Source: Bacillus gaemokensis (GTDB lineage: Bacteria; Bacillota; Bacilli; Bacillales; Bacillaceae_G). Taken from it: a stretch of 64,000 nucleotides of DNA. Of this stretch, positions 8,611-17,566 are shown one piece after another (positions within the stretch are counted from its first letter, which is position 1; each line of letters opens with the position of its first letter). Both the position numbers and the translations under genes were made by a program. The stretch is taken from the NCBI RefSeq assembly GCF_001590835.1, contig NZ_LTAQ01000034.1:103403-167402 (forward strand). Direction: 5' to 3'. The notes beneath the pieces were generated by a model. That model saw only the letters and a list, made by a program, of their open reading frames with translations, was not told the DNA's origin and searched no databases.

Positions 8611-9177
8611 TCACTCCTTGAATTCTCTTAGTGCTTCCCATTCTTCACGAGTCATTCCCATTCGGATAGAATCATAATATGTCCCATTATAGTACCGACA
8701 TTTTCGCATTCTACCTTCTAACTGCATACCAATTTTTTCAGCGACTTTTATCATTCTTTCATTTCCGGACCACGTCGTTAATCCAACTCTACCAATCTCT
8801 AGTTTTTCAAATAATAAATCTTTATATAATCGCAAAGCTTCTGTTCCGTAACCACCATTCCAATATGTCGGGTCATAAATCGTAACCCCTATTTCTAGCC
8901 AACGTGACGCCTTATATTCCCAATAGAAACCAACCGTTCCAATTATTTCGCCGTCCGTTTCAATAATAAGTTGAGATAAGGGTTCCTCTCCTAACTTATA
9001 TTGTAAACTCTCCTTATACACCGGATATTCTTGAATAGAAAATGGAAAATATGGTGCATCCCACTTTTTCCATTCAGGATTTTCCTCTTTATATATTTGT
9101 GAATATAAAGAATTTATATCTTTCTCTTCTATCTCTCTTACTATCACTTTTTTGCCTTGTAAATATATATGTTCCAT
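8611..9177 (-). CDS. RimJ/RimL-type N-acetyltransferase
   Basis: This 188-residue GNAT of the RimJ/RimL (SpeG-like) group acetylates N-termini or small amines. Features are the N-terminal VREIEEKDINSLYSQ, the central IGTVGFYWEY strand and the acetyl-CoA loop DPTYWNGGYGTEAL (about residue 102). The C-terminal IGMQLEGRMRKCRYYNGTYY is a hallmark of the group. It is the first gene of a four-gene minus-strand operon (acetyltransferase, acetyltransferase, cupin, acetyltransferase) ending at 7283. Confidence 0.85.
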   Translation of the reverse strand: MEHIYLQGKKVIVREIEEKDINSLYSQIYKEENPEWKKWDAPYFPFSIQEYPVYKESLQYKLGEEPLSQLIIETDGEIIGTVGFYWEYKASRWLEIGVTIYDPTYWNGGYGTEALRLYKDLLFEKLEIGRVGLTTWSGNERMIKVAEKIGMQLEGRMRKCRYYNGTYYDSIRMGMTREEWEALREFKE

Positions 9178-9235
9178 ACTTCCTCCTATACTATTAAATC
9201 GAATATTAGAATTTTATACACTTCAAACATTATAT

Positions 9236-9250
9236 GCTTTTCTGAAAAAT
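9236..9250. promoter_or_regulatory. possible weak CodY box
   Basis: GCTTTTCTGAAAAAT matches the CodY consensus AATTTTCWGAAAATT at 12 of 15 positions. It lies about 60 bases upstream of the OppB/OppC-type permease pair and just before a TATAAT at 9275-9280. Peptide transporters are common CodY targets. Matches of this quality occur by chance in AT-rich DNA. Confidence 0.3.
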
Positions 9251-9307
9251 CAAACAACACCCCGCGTTTTATTGTATAATAATGTAAAAAGATAACGGAG
9301 GGGTTTA

Positions 9308-10210
9308 ATGTTAAACAAAATATCTCAATTTGTGATAAAACTTTCATCTATCGTTCTATCACTCTTACTATTATTGAATCTACCTTATTTATTTGTTAGT
9401 CAAGGGGGATTTACCTTTCAACCTATTCAATTTTTCAAACAGGTTTTTACCATGCTAAAAGAAGTTTTCTCGCTTCAATCTCTTATGATTCTTACACCGG
9501 GATCAGGTTTCGGAAGCTTTAAAAAAACGCCTTTATTCCCAACAGTTTTTGATCCTTATATATATTCTTTTACTATTTTATTTGCTGCTTTTTGTCTTGC
9601 TCTCTTTGCCTCATCCAGCATGGCATTTTTCTATTTTTTAGCAAAGAATTCTATAAAAAAATGGATTGCTAGATTCGTTTTCATATTAGAAGCTATCCCT
9701 GATATGATGATAATGATTTGTTTACAAATACTGTTCATTTGGATCCTTAATCACTTCGGAGAATCTCCTGTCAAAATTATGTCTTTTAATGAGAATCGTG
9801 CTTATTTACTCCCTATTTTGTCTTTAGCTGTTTTACCTACATTACAAATGTTTAGGATGATGGTTTTATACATAAAAGAAGAACATGAAAAACATTATGT
9901 AGAAGTTGCTTATGGCAAAGGACTTTCATCAAGTTACATACTGTGTATTCATTTATTTAAAAATATATCTATTCATTTCTTCCACCATTTAAAAACAATT
10001 TTTGTTTTCCTACTTTCTAATTTATTCGTTTTGGAATTTGTTTTTAATATGCAGGGGATTATTCAATTTTTATTTTGGATAGGAAAATTTTCTACTTCCG
10101 GTACATTTATCTTACTTATCATGATTGTATTGCCGTTTTATATCATCTTCCAAATGACCTCTCTTATGATGAATAAATGGCAAAAACAAATAAAAGGAGA
10201 AGCTCTATGA
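9308..10210 (+). CDS. ABC transporter permease, OppB/DppB type
   Basis: This 300-residue integral membrane protein has about six hydrophobic helices and the BPD_transp_1 fold of peptide/nickel permeases. The EAA-like loop is YVEVAYGKGLSSSYILCIH (residues 197-215), where the ATPase coupling helix lies. The start ATG 9308 follows CGGAGGGG. It overlaps the start of the second permease by 4 bp (stop at 10210, next ATG at 10207). There is no binding protein or ATPase gene beside it, so it must share an ATPase encoded elsewhere or work in another way. Confidence 0.85.
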   Translation: MLNKISQFVIKLSSIVLSLLLLLNLPYLFVSQGGFTFQPIQFFKQVFTMLKEVFSLQSLMILTPGSGFGSFKKTPLFPTVFDPYIYSFTILFAAFCLALFASSSMAFFYFLAKNSIKKWIARFVFILEAIPDMMIMICLQILFIWILNHFGESPVKIMSFNENRAYLLPILSLAVLPTLQMFRMMVLYIKEEHEKHYVEVAYGKGLSSSYILCIHLFKNISIHFFHHLKTIFVFLLSNLFVLEFVFNMQGIIQFLFWIGKFSTSGTFILLIMIVLPFYIIFQMTSLMMNKWQKQIKGEAL

Positions 10211-11247
10211 AATCGATTTGGAAATCAAAACGCTTTTTAATTGGATTCATTTATCTTACAGTACTTGTTTCAGCCAGTTTTATTTATAGTTGGTTCTTTA
10301 AAGATGATATTCCAAAAGCCCCTCTGTTACTTTACAATGACAATAATGAACTGATTGGAAAAGCACCATTTTCGCCATCTCTAATGCCTCCATTTGGTTC
10401 CGATCGTTTTGGAGAATCTATTTCCTTACAAATTTTAGAAGGTGCGAAATTCACAATTTTATTTGCTGTTACAATTAGTTTATTTCGTATTTTATGCGGA
10501 ACATGTATAGGTATCCTATTAAGTTTATATGCTGCAAAGTTCAAAAAATATTTCCAAGCATGCTCAGAAATATTTTATTATATCCCAACTGTATTTATCG
10601 CATTCATACTCATAATACCGGTTAATGTTGCAATCACATCAAATGCTGACAGGCTAAGTCCAAATACTCCATTCGCACTTTACCAAGCAATCATACTCAT
10701 TTTTGTTGCCCTACCTACAATTTCTTTATATATTTCCTCCGAAATTGACCAATTTATGCATAGGGATTATATATTGAGCTCACAATTAATGGGTGCAAGC
10801 CGTTTTCATATTATACAGAAACACTTACGTGTCTTATTACTCGACCGATTATTTGTTTTATTTATGGAGCATGTTGTTCAGACTCTTATACTTATGATCC
10901 ACTTGTCATTACTTCACATTGTTATTGGCGGGATACAGCTGAAAGAAATGGATGCTGATGAATACAAACCTGTTTCGCTTTCGAATGATTGGGCAGGCCT
11001 TATTGGGCTAAACCGTTATGAAATGAATCTTTCATTGTGGATTATTTTTTATACACTCGTCGCATTCTTTGTTACTATTCTTTTCATCAAACTCATGACA
11101 ACTGGGATTCAGGGTGCACTCAAAACAAGAAGTTCGCAATCTCTAGCAGTGCGACCAGTTCAGGATCAAAAAACATTTGTAAAAAATAAAGATTCTTTTT
11201 CATTTGCTTCTTCAGAAGAAAGAAAACCTCCTTCGCTACATTTGTAA
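10207..11247 (+). CDS. ABC transporter permease, OppC/DppC type
   Basis: The start is ATG 10207 behind AAAAGGAG, giving 346 residues and overlapping the preceding permease by 4 bp (ATGA coupling). It has an N-terminal membrane helix, then PPFGSDRFGES, the typical periplasmic-side motif (GTDxxGRD-like) of OppC proteins, and five further helices. The coupling loop is about ILSSQLMGASRFHIIQKH. The C-terminal tail of about 40 polar residues is long for the family. With its partner it forms a heterodimeric channel; the substrate is unknown. Confidence 0.85.
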   Translation: MKSIWKSKRFLIGFIYLTVLVSASFIYSWFFKDDIPKAPLLLYNDNNELIGKAPFSPSLMPPFGSDRFGESISLQILEGAKFTILFAVTISLFRILCGTCIGILLSLYAAKFKKYFQACSEIFYYIPTVFIAFILIIPVNVAITSNADRLSPNTPFALYQAIILIFVALPTISLYISSEIDQFMHRDYILSSQLMGASRFHIIQKHLRVLLLDRLFVLFMEHVVQTLILMIHLSLLHIVIGGIQLKEMDADEYKPVSLSNDWAGLIGLNRYEMNLSLWIIFYTLVAFFVTILFIKLMTTGIQGALKTRSSQSLAVRPVQDQKTFVKNKDSFSFASSEERKPPSLHL

Positions 11248-11314
11248 ACATGTCATTGTACTTATACAAAATGAAAACAATCTACTATTCTATGCTTTTT
11301 ATATCATTCTGGGA

Positions 11315-11692
11315 GGAATTTATTTAAAAAAAGTTCAAGAAGTATATCAACGGTTTCAAGAGGACATGGGCTGAAATCATAACGATCAGAGAGACGAATT
11401 TCAAATAAGCAAAGAATTTCTCTTATACACTCACATGTTACTGACAACCGAGATTGCAGAAGTTGCTGAGGAGTTCCGGACACTCTTTTACAAAACAGAG
11501 CAACTAAAAAAAGAAGGTGTTCCCGAACAGGAAGCATATGTTCAAGCGAAAACAGCAATCCGTGAAAACCTTGGGAAAGAACTTGCAGATTGCTTAGCTT
11601 ATTTGTGTAAACTAGCAAATTTTTTCGAATTTAACTTAGAGGATGAACTTAGTAAAAAATTAGAGGAAGTACAAACTCGAAACCAAAAATAA
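11315..11692 (+). pseudogene. MazG-like nucleotide pyrophosphohydrolase, start lost and internal stop
   Basis: A ribosome binding site GGGAGGA at about 11311 leads into a frame reading LKKVQEVYQRFQEDMG. A TGA follows at 11372-11374, where Trp is expected, then NHNDQRDEFQISKEFLLYTH and EIAEVAEEFRTLFY. The EIAEVAEE and KELADCLAYL segments are the metal-binding ExxE and ExxD helices of MazG-fold NTP pyrophosphatases. No start codon sits at the right distance from the ribosome binding site. An internal ATG at 11435 leaves 85 codons. It is probably inactive; TGG-to-TGA is the simplest lesion. Confidence 0.7.
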
Positions 11693-11718
11693 AGAAGAGG
11701 TCTCCCTCTTCTTTATTT
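11687..11718. terminator. bidirectional rho-independent terminator
   Basis: A perfect 14-bp stem AAATAAAGAAGAGG/CCTCTTCTTTATTT has a 4-base loop. It lies between the converging MazG-like remnant (plus) and GNAT gene (minus) and serves both. Confidence 0.85.
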
Positions 11719-12141
11719 CAGTTTCTTATAAAATGAATAACTCACTTTATCATATCCTTCTCTTTCATAAAAACGATGAGCATCTACACGCGGAAAAGCT
11801 GATGTCAGAGCGATACACGTACAACCTTGTTCTTCTCCCCATCTTTCTATATATGATAATAACGCTTCACCATATCCCTTTGATCGATGAGCTTCTGCTG
11901 TTACAAGGTCATATACAAAAACGTGTTTCTTATTATAAAAATTCGTACACACTGTTACACCAGCAAGACTAACAGCTTCACCTTCATTATTAAATAATGA
12001 AAACAGTTGGTAACTCTCTTCTTTCATTTGATGAAATAAAGATTGTGTTTCTCCTTTTGTAAGTGCAGTGCGTAATTCTTGTAAAACGGGTAATACTGCA
12101 TTTAATTCCTCTTCTGTTTTTATTTCTCTAACATCCATCAC
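11713..12141 (-). CDS. GNAT-family N-acetyltransferase
   Basis: This is a 142-residue single GNAT domain with acetyl-CoA loop AEAHRSKGYGEALLSYIE (about residue 83) and C-terminal HRFYEREGYDKVSYSFYKKL. ATG 12141 follows AAGGAGAG. It is transcribed alone, divergently from the MocR regulator, with 128 bp between them. That layout makes it a possible target of the regulator, by inference only. Confidence 0.85.
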   Translation of the reverse strand: MMDVREIKTEEELNAVLPVLQELRTALTKGETQSLFHQMKEESYQLFSLFNNEGEAVSLAGVTVCTNFYNKKHVFVYDLVTAEAHRSKGYGEALLSYIERWGEEQGCTCIALTSAFPRVDAHRFYEREGYDKVSYSFYKKLK

Positions 12142-12199
12142 TAATCTCTCCTTGACTATTTATATAATTTTCTAAATGTTATATCATTAGTATAAAAAC

Positions 12200-12251
12200 A
12201 AACTGCCCTTTCCTTAAGTGACAGTTCACCTCTTTTTTATAAGGCCAGTTT
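12200..12251. promoter_or_regulatory. inverted repeat in the divergent GNAT/mocR promoter region
   Basis: AAACTGCCCTT (12200-12210) and AAGGCCAGTTT (12241-12251) form an 11-bp inverted repeat with one mismatch, 30 bases apart, immediately upstream of the regulator's ribosome binding site. MocR proteins bind two spaced half-sites, so this may be an autoregulatory operator. That is an inference from position. Confidence 0.35.
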
Positions 12252-12269
12252 TTAAGGAGAGCATAGCGA

Positions 12270-13670
12270 ATGGATTTCATTATTCCGTTACAATTAGAAA
12301 GTCAAACACCTATTTATATACAAATTTATGACCACATGAAACAAGAAATCTTAAAGGGAACTCTTCCTGCTAAGACACGTCTTCCTTCTCACCGAAATTT
12401 AGCATTACAACTTGGAGTTAGTCGCATTACAGTCGAATCGGCTTATCAACAATTATCTGCCGAAGGATATGTGGAGAGTAAACCAAAACGCGGTATATTT
12501 GTTACTGAAGTAGATATAGATGTTATACCAAGCAAACAACAAGCACTATCTTATCCATTTGATAAAACACAAAAAGAACTAATTCATTTTGATTGTAGTC
12601 AAGGAAACATCGATCAAGCAGTCTTTCCGCTCTCAAATTGGAAAAGATCCTTACAAGAATGTTTACTACAATATGAAAATGATTTATTTACAAAAGAAGA
12701 TCCTCAAGGAGAATATGTACTTCGCACTCACATTGCGAAATATTTGTATCATGCTCGCGGCGTCCACTCTTCGCCTGATCAAATCATTATCGGCGCTGGT
12801 ACACAGCCGCTTCTTTGGTTACTACTTCAATTACTTGGACAGCAAAAGTCATATGCAATAGAGAACCCTGGATTTCATCGTATAAAAGCTATTATTCAAA
12901 GCTCTGGGCGTCCTATTCAACCTATTCCATTAGATGAAAAAGGAATTAACATTTCAGCTCTATACAATAGCGATGCCAGCGTTGCATATGTTACGCCTTC
13001 GCATCAATTTCCATACGGTATGATTATGCCATTATCACGTAGGCTAGAATTATTAAAATGGGCAAATGATCGCTCTAGCTATATTATTGAAGATGATTAC
13101 GACGGGGAATTTCGCTACGTCGGAAAACCTATTCCCTCCTTACAGGGGCTTGATACAAATGAACGTGTTATTTACATGGGGACTTTTTCAAAATCATTTT
13201 TACCCTCGTTAAGAATGGGTTATATCGTTCTTCCTAATCACCTTTTAGATACTTATACAGAACTTGGCGGCATTTTTAAACAAACCGTTTCCAAAATGCA
13301 ACAGCTAGCCTTTGCTAACTTTATTCAAAAAGGAGATTGGGATCGACACTTAAACCGTGTTCGTACATTATATAAGAAAAAGCATTACAAATTAGTGAAA
13401 TCACTTTTAAGTCAAATGGGGGCCAAAGTTGATATACTCGGAGATCAATCTGGACTTCACATTGTATTACATGTTCATAACGGCATGAACGAACAAGAAC
13501 TCATTCAATCAGCTGCCAATAAACATGTAAAGCTTTATCCCCTATCCATTTACGATTCAGTAAATGACTTACAAAAAGAATCTTATATACTATTAGGATT
13601 CGGAGGGATACCAGAAGACTCAATCGAAACGGTTGTATATTTATTAAAAGAAGCTTGGTTTTCTAAATGA
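12270..13670 (+). CDS. MocR/GntR-family regulator with aminotransferase domain
   Basis: This 466-residue protein has an N-terminal GntR winged helix (residues about 10-80, with LPSHRNLALQLGVSRITVESAYQQL) fused to a fold-type I PLP domain. The PLP-site segments visible are YVTPSHQFPYG, IEDDYDGEFRY and GTFSKSFLPSLRMGY, where the Lys of FSK forms the Schiff base. Family members (PdxR, GabR, TauR) regulate a linked metabolic gene. Here the divergent neighbour is an acetyltransferase. Start ATG 12270 is behind AAGGAGAG. The effector is unknown. Confidence 0.9.
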   Translation: MDFIIPLQLESQTPIYIQIYDHMKQEILKGTLPAKTRLPSHRNLALQLGVSRITVESAYQQLSAEGYVESKPKRGIFVTEVDIDVIPSKQQALSYPFDKTQKELIHFDCSQGNIDQAVFPLSNWKRSLQECLLQYENDLFTKEDPQGEYVLRTHIAKYLYHARGVHSSPDQIIIGAGTQPLLWLLLQLLGQQKSYAIENPGFHRIKAIIQSSGRPIQPIPLDEKGINISALYNSDASVAYVTPSHQFPYGMIMPLSRRLELLKWANDRSSYIIEDDYDGEFRYVGKPIPSLQGLDTNERVIYMGTFSKSFLPSLRMGYIVLPNHLLDTYTELGGIFKQTVSKMQQLAFANFIQKGDWDRHLNRVRTLYKKKHYKLVKSLLSQMGAKVDILGDQSGLHIVLHVHNGMNEQELIQSAANKHVKLYPLSIYDSVNDLQKESYILLGFGGIPEDSIETVVYLLKEAWFSK

Positions 13671-13710
13671 AAACTGCTCCCCGTAAATCTATTTACAGGG
13701 AGCAGTTTTA
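13668..13710. terminator. rho-independent terminator between converging genes
   Basis: AAACTGCTCCC pairs with GGGAGCAGTTT around an inner GTAAAT/ATTTAC stem, then TTTATTT. It lies at the end of the MocR gene and just past the YitT gene on the other strand, so it can act both ways. Confidence 0.8.
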
Positions 13711-13719
13711 TTTACATGC

Positions 13720-14577
13720 CTATTCGTTTGATGTTTGCCCTGAACGTGATGAGATTCCTGGACGTTTCACACCAGTTGTTTCCGTTGAGTATGAAGCTTC
13801 AATTATGGCACTTGAATCTACAGAGAGAACGAGATCTTTCATCTTCGGATAAATAAATCGGTTTGTAATACAATATATGATTCTCTGATGCTCTCCCAAA
13901 AAACCACCTTCTCCATGTAGATACGTAACTGAAAGTTGCAATTCCTTCATAAGAAGTTCACCAATTTCTTTATTCTTACCAGAAATAATCATGACACTCT
14001 TTCCTTGATTAATGCCATCTAGAATAAAGTCAATCATCTTCGTAACAATATAGAAAATTGCTAACGAGAACATCGCTTGCTCGATTGAAAACAAAATAGC
14101 GACAAATATGAAAATAACCGCATTTACAGCAAGTAAAAATGTACTAATCGGTACTTTAAAATGTTTGTTCATCCAGACCGCTAACATTTCCGATCCATCA
14201 ATTGCACCGCCCATTTTTACAACAATTCCAACACCAACTCCGAATAATACTCCGCCATACAGCACAATTAGTAATTCAGACGTTGTAATAGCTGGAAATG
14301 GCTTTAAGTAAATTAAACCGAGCGTTGTTACAATATTTGCATATGACGTACGGATAAAGAACTTTTTCCCCATGACTTTTGCTGTGAACAATAGTATGGG
14401 AATATTAATCCCTAAGAACACACCATAAAGCGGCAATCCAGCGACTTTATTCGCCATGATTGCAATGGCTGTAACTCCACCGTCTACTAGTCCGTTTGGT
14501 GCTAAAATAAGCTCCAGTGAACCAGCTACAATAATTGATCCAATTGTTAGTAAAACATATTCAAATATCCTTTTCAT
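13720..14577 (-). CDS. YitT-family membrane protein (DUF161/DUF2179)
   Basis: This 285-residue protein has five to six N-terminal membrane helices (residues 1-190, with GGVTAIAIM and MGGAIDGSEMLA loops typical of YitT). A cytoplasmic C-terminal DUF2179 domain reads VMIISGKNKEIGELLMKEL, GVTYLHGEGG-like YLHGEGGF and IEASYSTETTGVKRPG. B. subtilis and relatives carry several paralogues of unknown transport function. It is monocistronic. Sequence gives no substrate. Confidence 0.88.
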   Translation of the reverse strand: MKRIFEYVLLTIGSIIVAGSLELILAPNGLVDGGVTAIAIMANKVAGLPLYGVFLGINIPILLFTAKVMGKKFFIRTSYANIVTTLGLIYLKPFPAITTSELLIVLYGGVLFGVGVGIVVKMGGAIDGSEMLAVWMNKHFKVPISTFLLAVNAVIFIFVAILFSIEQAMFSLAIFYIVTKMIDFILDGINQGKSVMIISGKNKEIGELLMKELQLSVTYLHGEGGFLGEHQRIIYCITNRFIYPKMKDLVLSVDSSAIIEASYSTETTGVKRPGISSRSGQTSNE

Positions 14578-14711
14578 TGATTACCCCCAAAACAGATATA
14601 TTTTCTTAGTATTATCATACCGAAAATTCTTTATTTTTGCAAAGAACTTACTTTATTTACACAAATTAGACATTATTTTAGGAATTTTTATGTAACCTTT
14701 CTAAATTTTAA

Positions 14712-14752
14712 TACAACAAAAACACACTTTTTGTTGAAGTGTGTTTTTGTTG
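14712..14752. terminator. long hairpin, probable terminator
   Basis: A 17-bp stem ACAACAAAAACACACTT/AAGTGTGTTTTTGTTGT has a 7-base loop. It lies upstream of the YitT start and downstream of the glycosyltransferase/bcr1 region on the minus strand, so it most likely ends transcription from the glycosyltransferase genes before yitT. Confidence 0.7.
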
Positions 14753-14765
14753 TATTCATTTTCTA

Positions 14766-14918
14766 TTTATCCCACATTAATGGACAGTAATTCCTTTCAC
14801 CTCAAGACTCAGAGAGAAGTGAGGAAAATATGTGGGGGTACTGCCCGTAAAAGCCCGATTCGTGAGGACTTTCCATCAGTAAGAGCTGAAGCCCCCACTG
14901 ATGGAAGTTTCACTTTAT
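14766..14918. repeat. bcr1-like interspersed repeat flanked by TTTAT
   Basis: The segment from CCCACATTAATGG to GATGGAAGTTTCAC (14771-14913, 143 bases) is non-coding and rich in pairing. One example is TTCCATCAGT with ACTGATGGAA (about 14869-14907); another is CCCACA..CAGTA with TGTGGG..TACTG. It is bounded by TTTAT at 14766-14770 and 14914-14918. Size, structure and the TTTAT target duplication agree with what I remember of the bcr1 repeat of the B. cereus group. The right TTTAT overlaps the TAA stop of the glycosyltransferase gene. Confidence 0.7.
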
Positions 14919-16129
14919 TTTTGAAGAGCACTAGATAAAACTTCTCTTTTAAAATTAAATATTTCATCTACTGCTTTCTTATAACCTCCCGCTTTACGTA
15001 GACTCAGACCAATTGTTTTACTTCCCTCTTTATAAACTTGATTATTAAGTATATGGCTTACTGTTTCTCGCAATACATTCGATGTGACATTTTCATAATC
15101 TAAAATCACACCAGCATTTAATTCTTGGACACGTTTTGCTACAAAAGGTTGATCATTTGTAATTGGTAACACAATAAGAGGTGTATCATAATAAAGTCCT
15201 TCACTTACGCTATTCATGCCACCATGTGTTATAAACAAATTCGTATATTTTAAAACTTCTAGTTGAGGAACATAGGGACGAACAATAAAATTAGATGGAA
15301 TATTCGTAAGTTTCCTTACATTTGTTTCCTTACCAACAGAAATTACAACAACCCCATCAAATTCTTCTAGCGCATGAAAACATGTGTTATATAGTTCTGG
15401 TTGTTGATTCAACTCTGTTCCCATTGAAAGATAAATAACATCTTTTCCTTCTAACTTATGAAATGGAAAATCTATTGCCTCCTGACGTGTAATGATGGAG
15501 GGACCTACAAATTTAAAATTGTGGTTAAACTGATCTGCATATGGCTGAAAATATTTCGAAGTAAAAACTAATGTCATGTCACTTTCATAATGAAAAAGCT
15601 GTTCAAGAGAATCCATATCTAATTCATGGCGATCACATATTCTACATAAAACCCCCAGACATTTCTTATATACAGGTGAAGTGGTATCCAAATTTCTTTT
15701 TTGCACGGGTAAACTTTCCCATATCCCCTTATTCATTGCAAATGTTGTACAAGAAGCTATTGTTGGTAATTGTAATATTTCAGTTAAAAATCTTCCTAAC
15801 AAAAAATGTTGATCATAAATGATATAATCAAACTTTTCACGGTTAATTTCTTCTAAAAGAAAGGGAAGTGCCTTTTCAGTTGCATTTAGAAATCTATATA
15901 TCATTTGTAACGGATCAAACATATCCTTCATTCTGCTATTTAAACGAATCTCGTTCAAATGATTCCTATAGTTTCGAAATCGAACACCTGTATTTAGTAA
16001 CTTTGAACGATATTCTTCTTCACAATAGTAAATAACTTCTTCTCCTCTATTAACTAATTCTTTCACAAGACCCACTGTAGGATTAATATGACCCTCTGCT
16101 GGAAAATTAATTACAAGTGCTTTTGACAT
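14915..16129 (-). CDS. MGT-family UDP-glycosyltransferase (macrolide/flavonoid type)
   Basis: ATG 16129 (MSKALVINF) is 6 bases after GGAG, giving 404 residues. This is a GT-B glycosyltransferase of the YjiC/MGT group, which moves glucose from UDP-glucose to small lipophilic acceptors in the cytoplasm. The N-terminal acceptor domain starts FPAEGHINPTVG, with the catalytic His in EGHINP. The C-terminal donor domain has YVPQLEVLKYTNLFITHGG and TNDQPFVAKRV. The stop codon lies in the target repeat of a bcr1-like element. A paralogue lies 77 bp upstream. Confidence 0.9.
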   Translation of the reverse strand: MSKALVINFPAEGHINPTVGLVKELVNRGEEVIYYCEEEYRSKLLNTGVRFRNYRNHLNEIRLNSRMKDMFDPLQMIYRFLNATEKALPFLLEEINREKFDYIIYDQHFLLGRFLTEILQLPTIASCTTFAMNKGIWESLPVQKRNLDTTSPVYKKCLGVLCRICDRHELDMDSLEQLFHYESDMTLVFTSKYFQPYADQFNHNFKFVGPSIITRQEAIDFPFHKLEGKDVIYLSMGTELNQQPELYNTCFHALEEFDGVVVISVGKETNVRKLTNIPSNFIVRPYVPQLEVLKYTNLFITHGGMNSVSEGLYYDTPLIVLPITNDQPFVAKRVQELNAGVILDYENVTSNVLRETVSHILNNQVYKEGSKTIGLSLRKAGGYKKAVDEIFNFKREVLSSALQK

Positions 16130-16206
16130 AAAAATCACTCCATTTTCTATATATTTTCATTAGAGTAGATTTCTAGTTGTCACTTTATATTTTCTAATTG
16201 AAAGTA

Positions 16207-17409
16207 CTATTTATGTGTGAAAGTTGAAGTGAATGTTACAATTTCATCAACTGCTCTTTTATATCCACCCGCCGCTTGTAAAGATTCCCCTATTTCACGA
16301 CTACTTTCCTTAAAGCTCTTATCCTCCAGTACTTTTTCTACTGCTTCACGCAACATTTCAGCAGTCAACTTTGTACGATTCAACTGAATCCCTGCCCTTA
16401 ATTCCTCGACTCGTTTTGCTACGAATGGCTGATCCCCCGTAACTGGAATTACAACTAAGGGGACCCCATAATATAACGCTTCACTAGAACTATTCATTCC
16501 CCCGTGTGTAATAAATACGTCTGTATGTTGGAGTATTTCTAATTGTGGTACATAATTATATATCTTAAAATTCGCTGGAGTTTCTTCAAATTGACTTATA
16601 TTTATTTTTTTACCAACTACTAACACGACTGTTGCATCTATATCTTGAAATGCTTCAAAACATTTTTCATATAGTTCTGGTTGTTGATTAAAGATTGTCC
16701 CCATTGAAATGAGAATAACTTGCTTCTTTTTTAGATCTTCCATTGGAAAACTTCCTACATCGTTACGCGTCGCAATTGAAGGACCAACAAATTTAAAAGA
16801 TTCATCAAATATATGTGAATAAGGTTGGTATTGTTTTGATGTATATACAATGGTAATATCTCCTGGATGATTCATAATATCAAATAAACTATTACATCTA
16901 ATTCCATATTTCTCTTCCCATTTTTTCATTCCTACTACACAAGACTGATACAATGGGGAACTTTCATCTATTTTTCTAGGCTCGGTGTTATCATGAAAAG
17001 ATATATCATTATTAAAAGCAAAAGTCGTACACGAAGAGATTTTCGGTAACTGTAAGACATTAGCAAGAATGTATCCTACCGCAAAATGATTATCATAAAT
17101 CATATAATCATATTGTTCTTTTTTTATTTCCTCTAGAATATCACTCACAATACGATCTGTAGCTTCAATCATTTTTGACAACATCTCCAAAGGACTGTTT
17201 CCTTGGTTGATTCGACTCATTATATTTATTTGTGGAAGAAAGTTTTCATATACCCGAAATTCAGCACCCGCTGCTTCAATTTTATTTCTATAATCCTCAA
17301 TACAATACGAAACAACTTTTTCTCCTCTTTGTATTAATTCACTTATAACTGCTAATGTTGGATTGATATGCCCTTCTCCAGGAAAATGAATTACAAGAAC
17401 TTTCGCCAT
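16207..17409 (-). CDS. MGT-family UDP-glycosyltransferase, paralogue of the next gene
   Basis: The best start is ATG 17409 (MAKVLVIHFPGEGHINP) behind GGAAAGGAG, giving 400 residues. It has the same domain layout as the adjacent gene: the acceptor domain with EGHINP and the donor-binding block YVPQLEILQHTDVFITHGG, then VTGDQPFVAKRVEEL. The pair looks like a tandem duplication. Related Bacillus enzymes glucosylate flavonoids and macrolides. The native acceptor is unknown. Confidence 0.9.
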   Translation of the reverse strand: MAKVLVIHFPGEGHINPTLAVISELIQRGEKVVSYCIEDYRNKIEAAGAEFRVYENFLPQINIMSRINQGNSPLEMLSKMIEATDRIVSDILEEIKKEQYDYMIYDNHFAVGYILANVLQLPKISSCTTFAFNNDISFHDNTEPRKIDESSPLYQSCVVGMKKWEEKYGIRCNSLFDIMNHPGDITIVYTSKQYQPYSHIFDESFKFVGPSIATRNDVGSFPMEDLKKKQVILISMGTIFNQQPELYEKCFEAFQDIDATVVLVVGKKINISQFEETPANFKIYNYVPQLEILQHTDVFITHGGMNSSSEALYYGVPLVVIPVTGDQPFVAKRVEELRAGIQLNRTKLTAEMLREAVEKVLEDKSFKESSREIGESLQAAGGYKRAVDEIVTFTSTFTHK

Positions 17410-17566
17410 AATAATCTCTCCTTTCCTAACCATTAACATAGTTAACTTAATAATTAATTTTATTAATGATTTGACATTCATTATATATGAAAATCTATTA
17501 ACTTTTTATATATTCAGCTTAATTTTATTATTGAGAAATATTTTTCTTCATTCCCTCATCCCTATA

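Noticed and set aside
11304-11618. 104-codon minus-strand frame
   Set aside because: Antisense shadow of the MazG-like gene, whose motifs are clear on the plus strand.
12589-12861. 90-codon frame inside the MocR gene
   Set aside because: Shadow frame; the overlapping 466-residue MocR protein is unambiguous.
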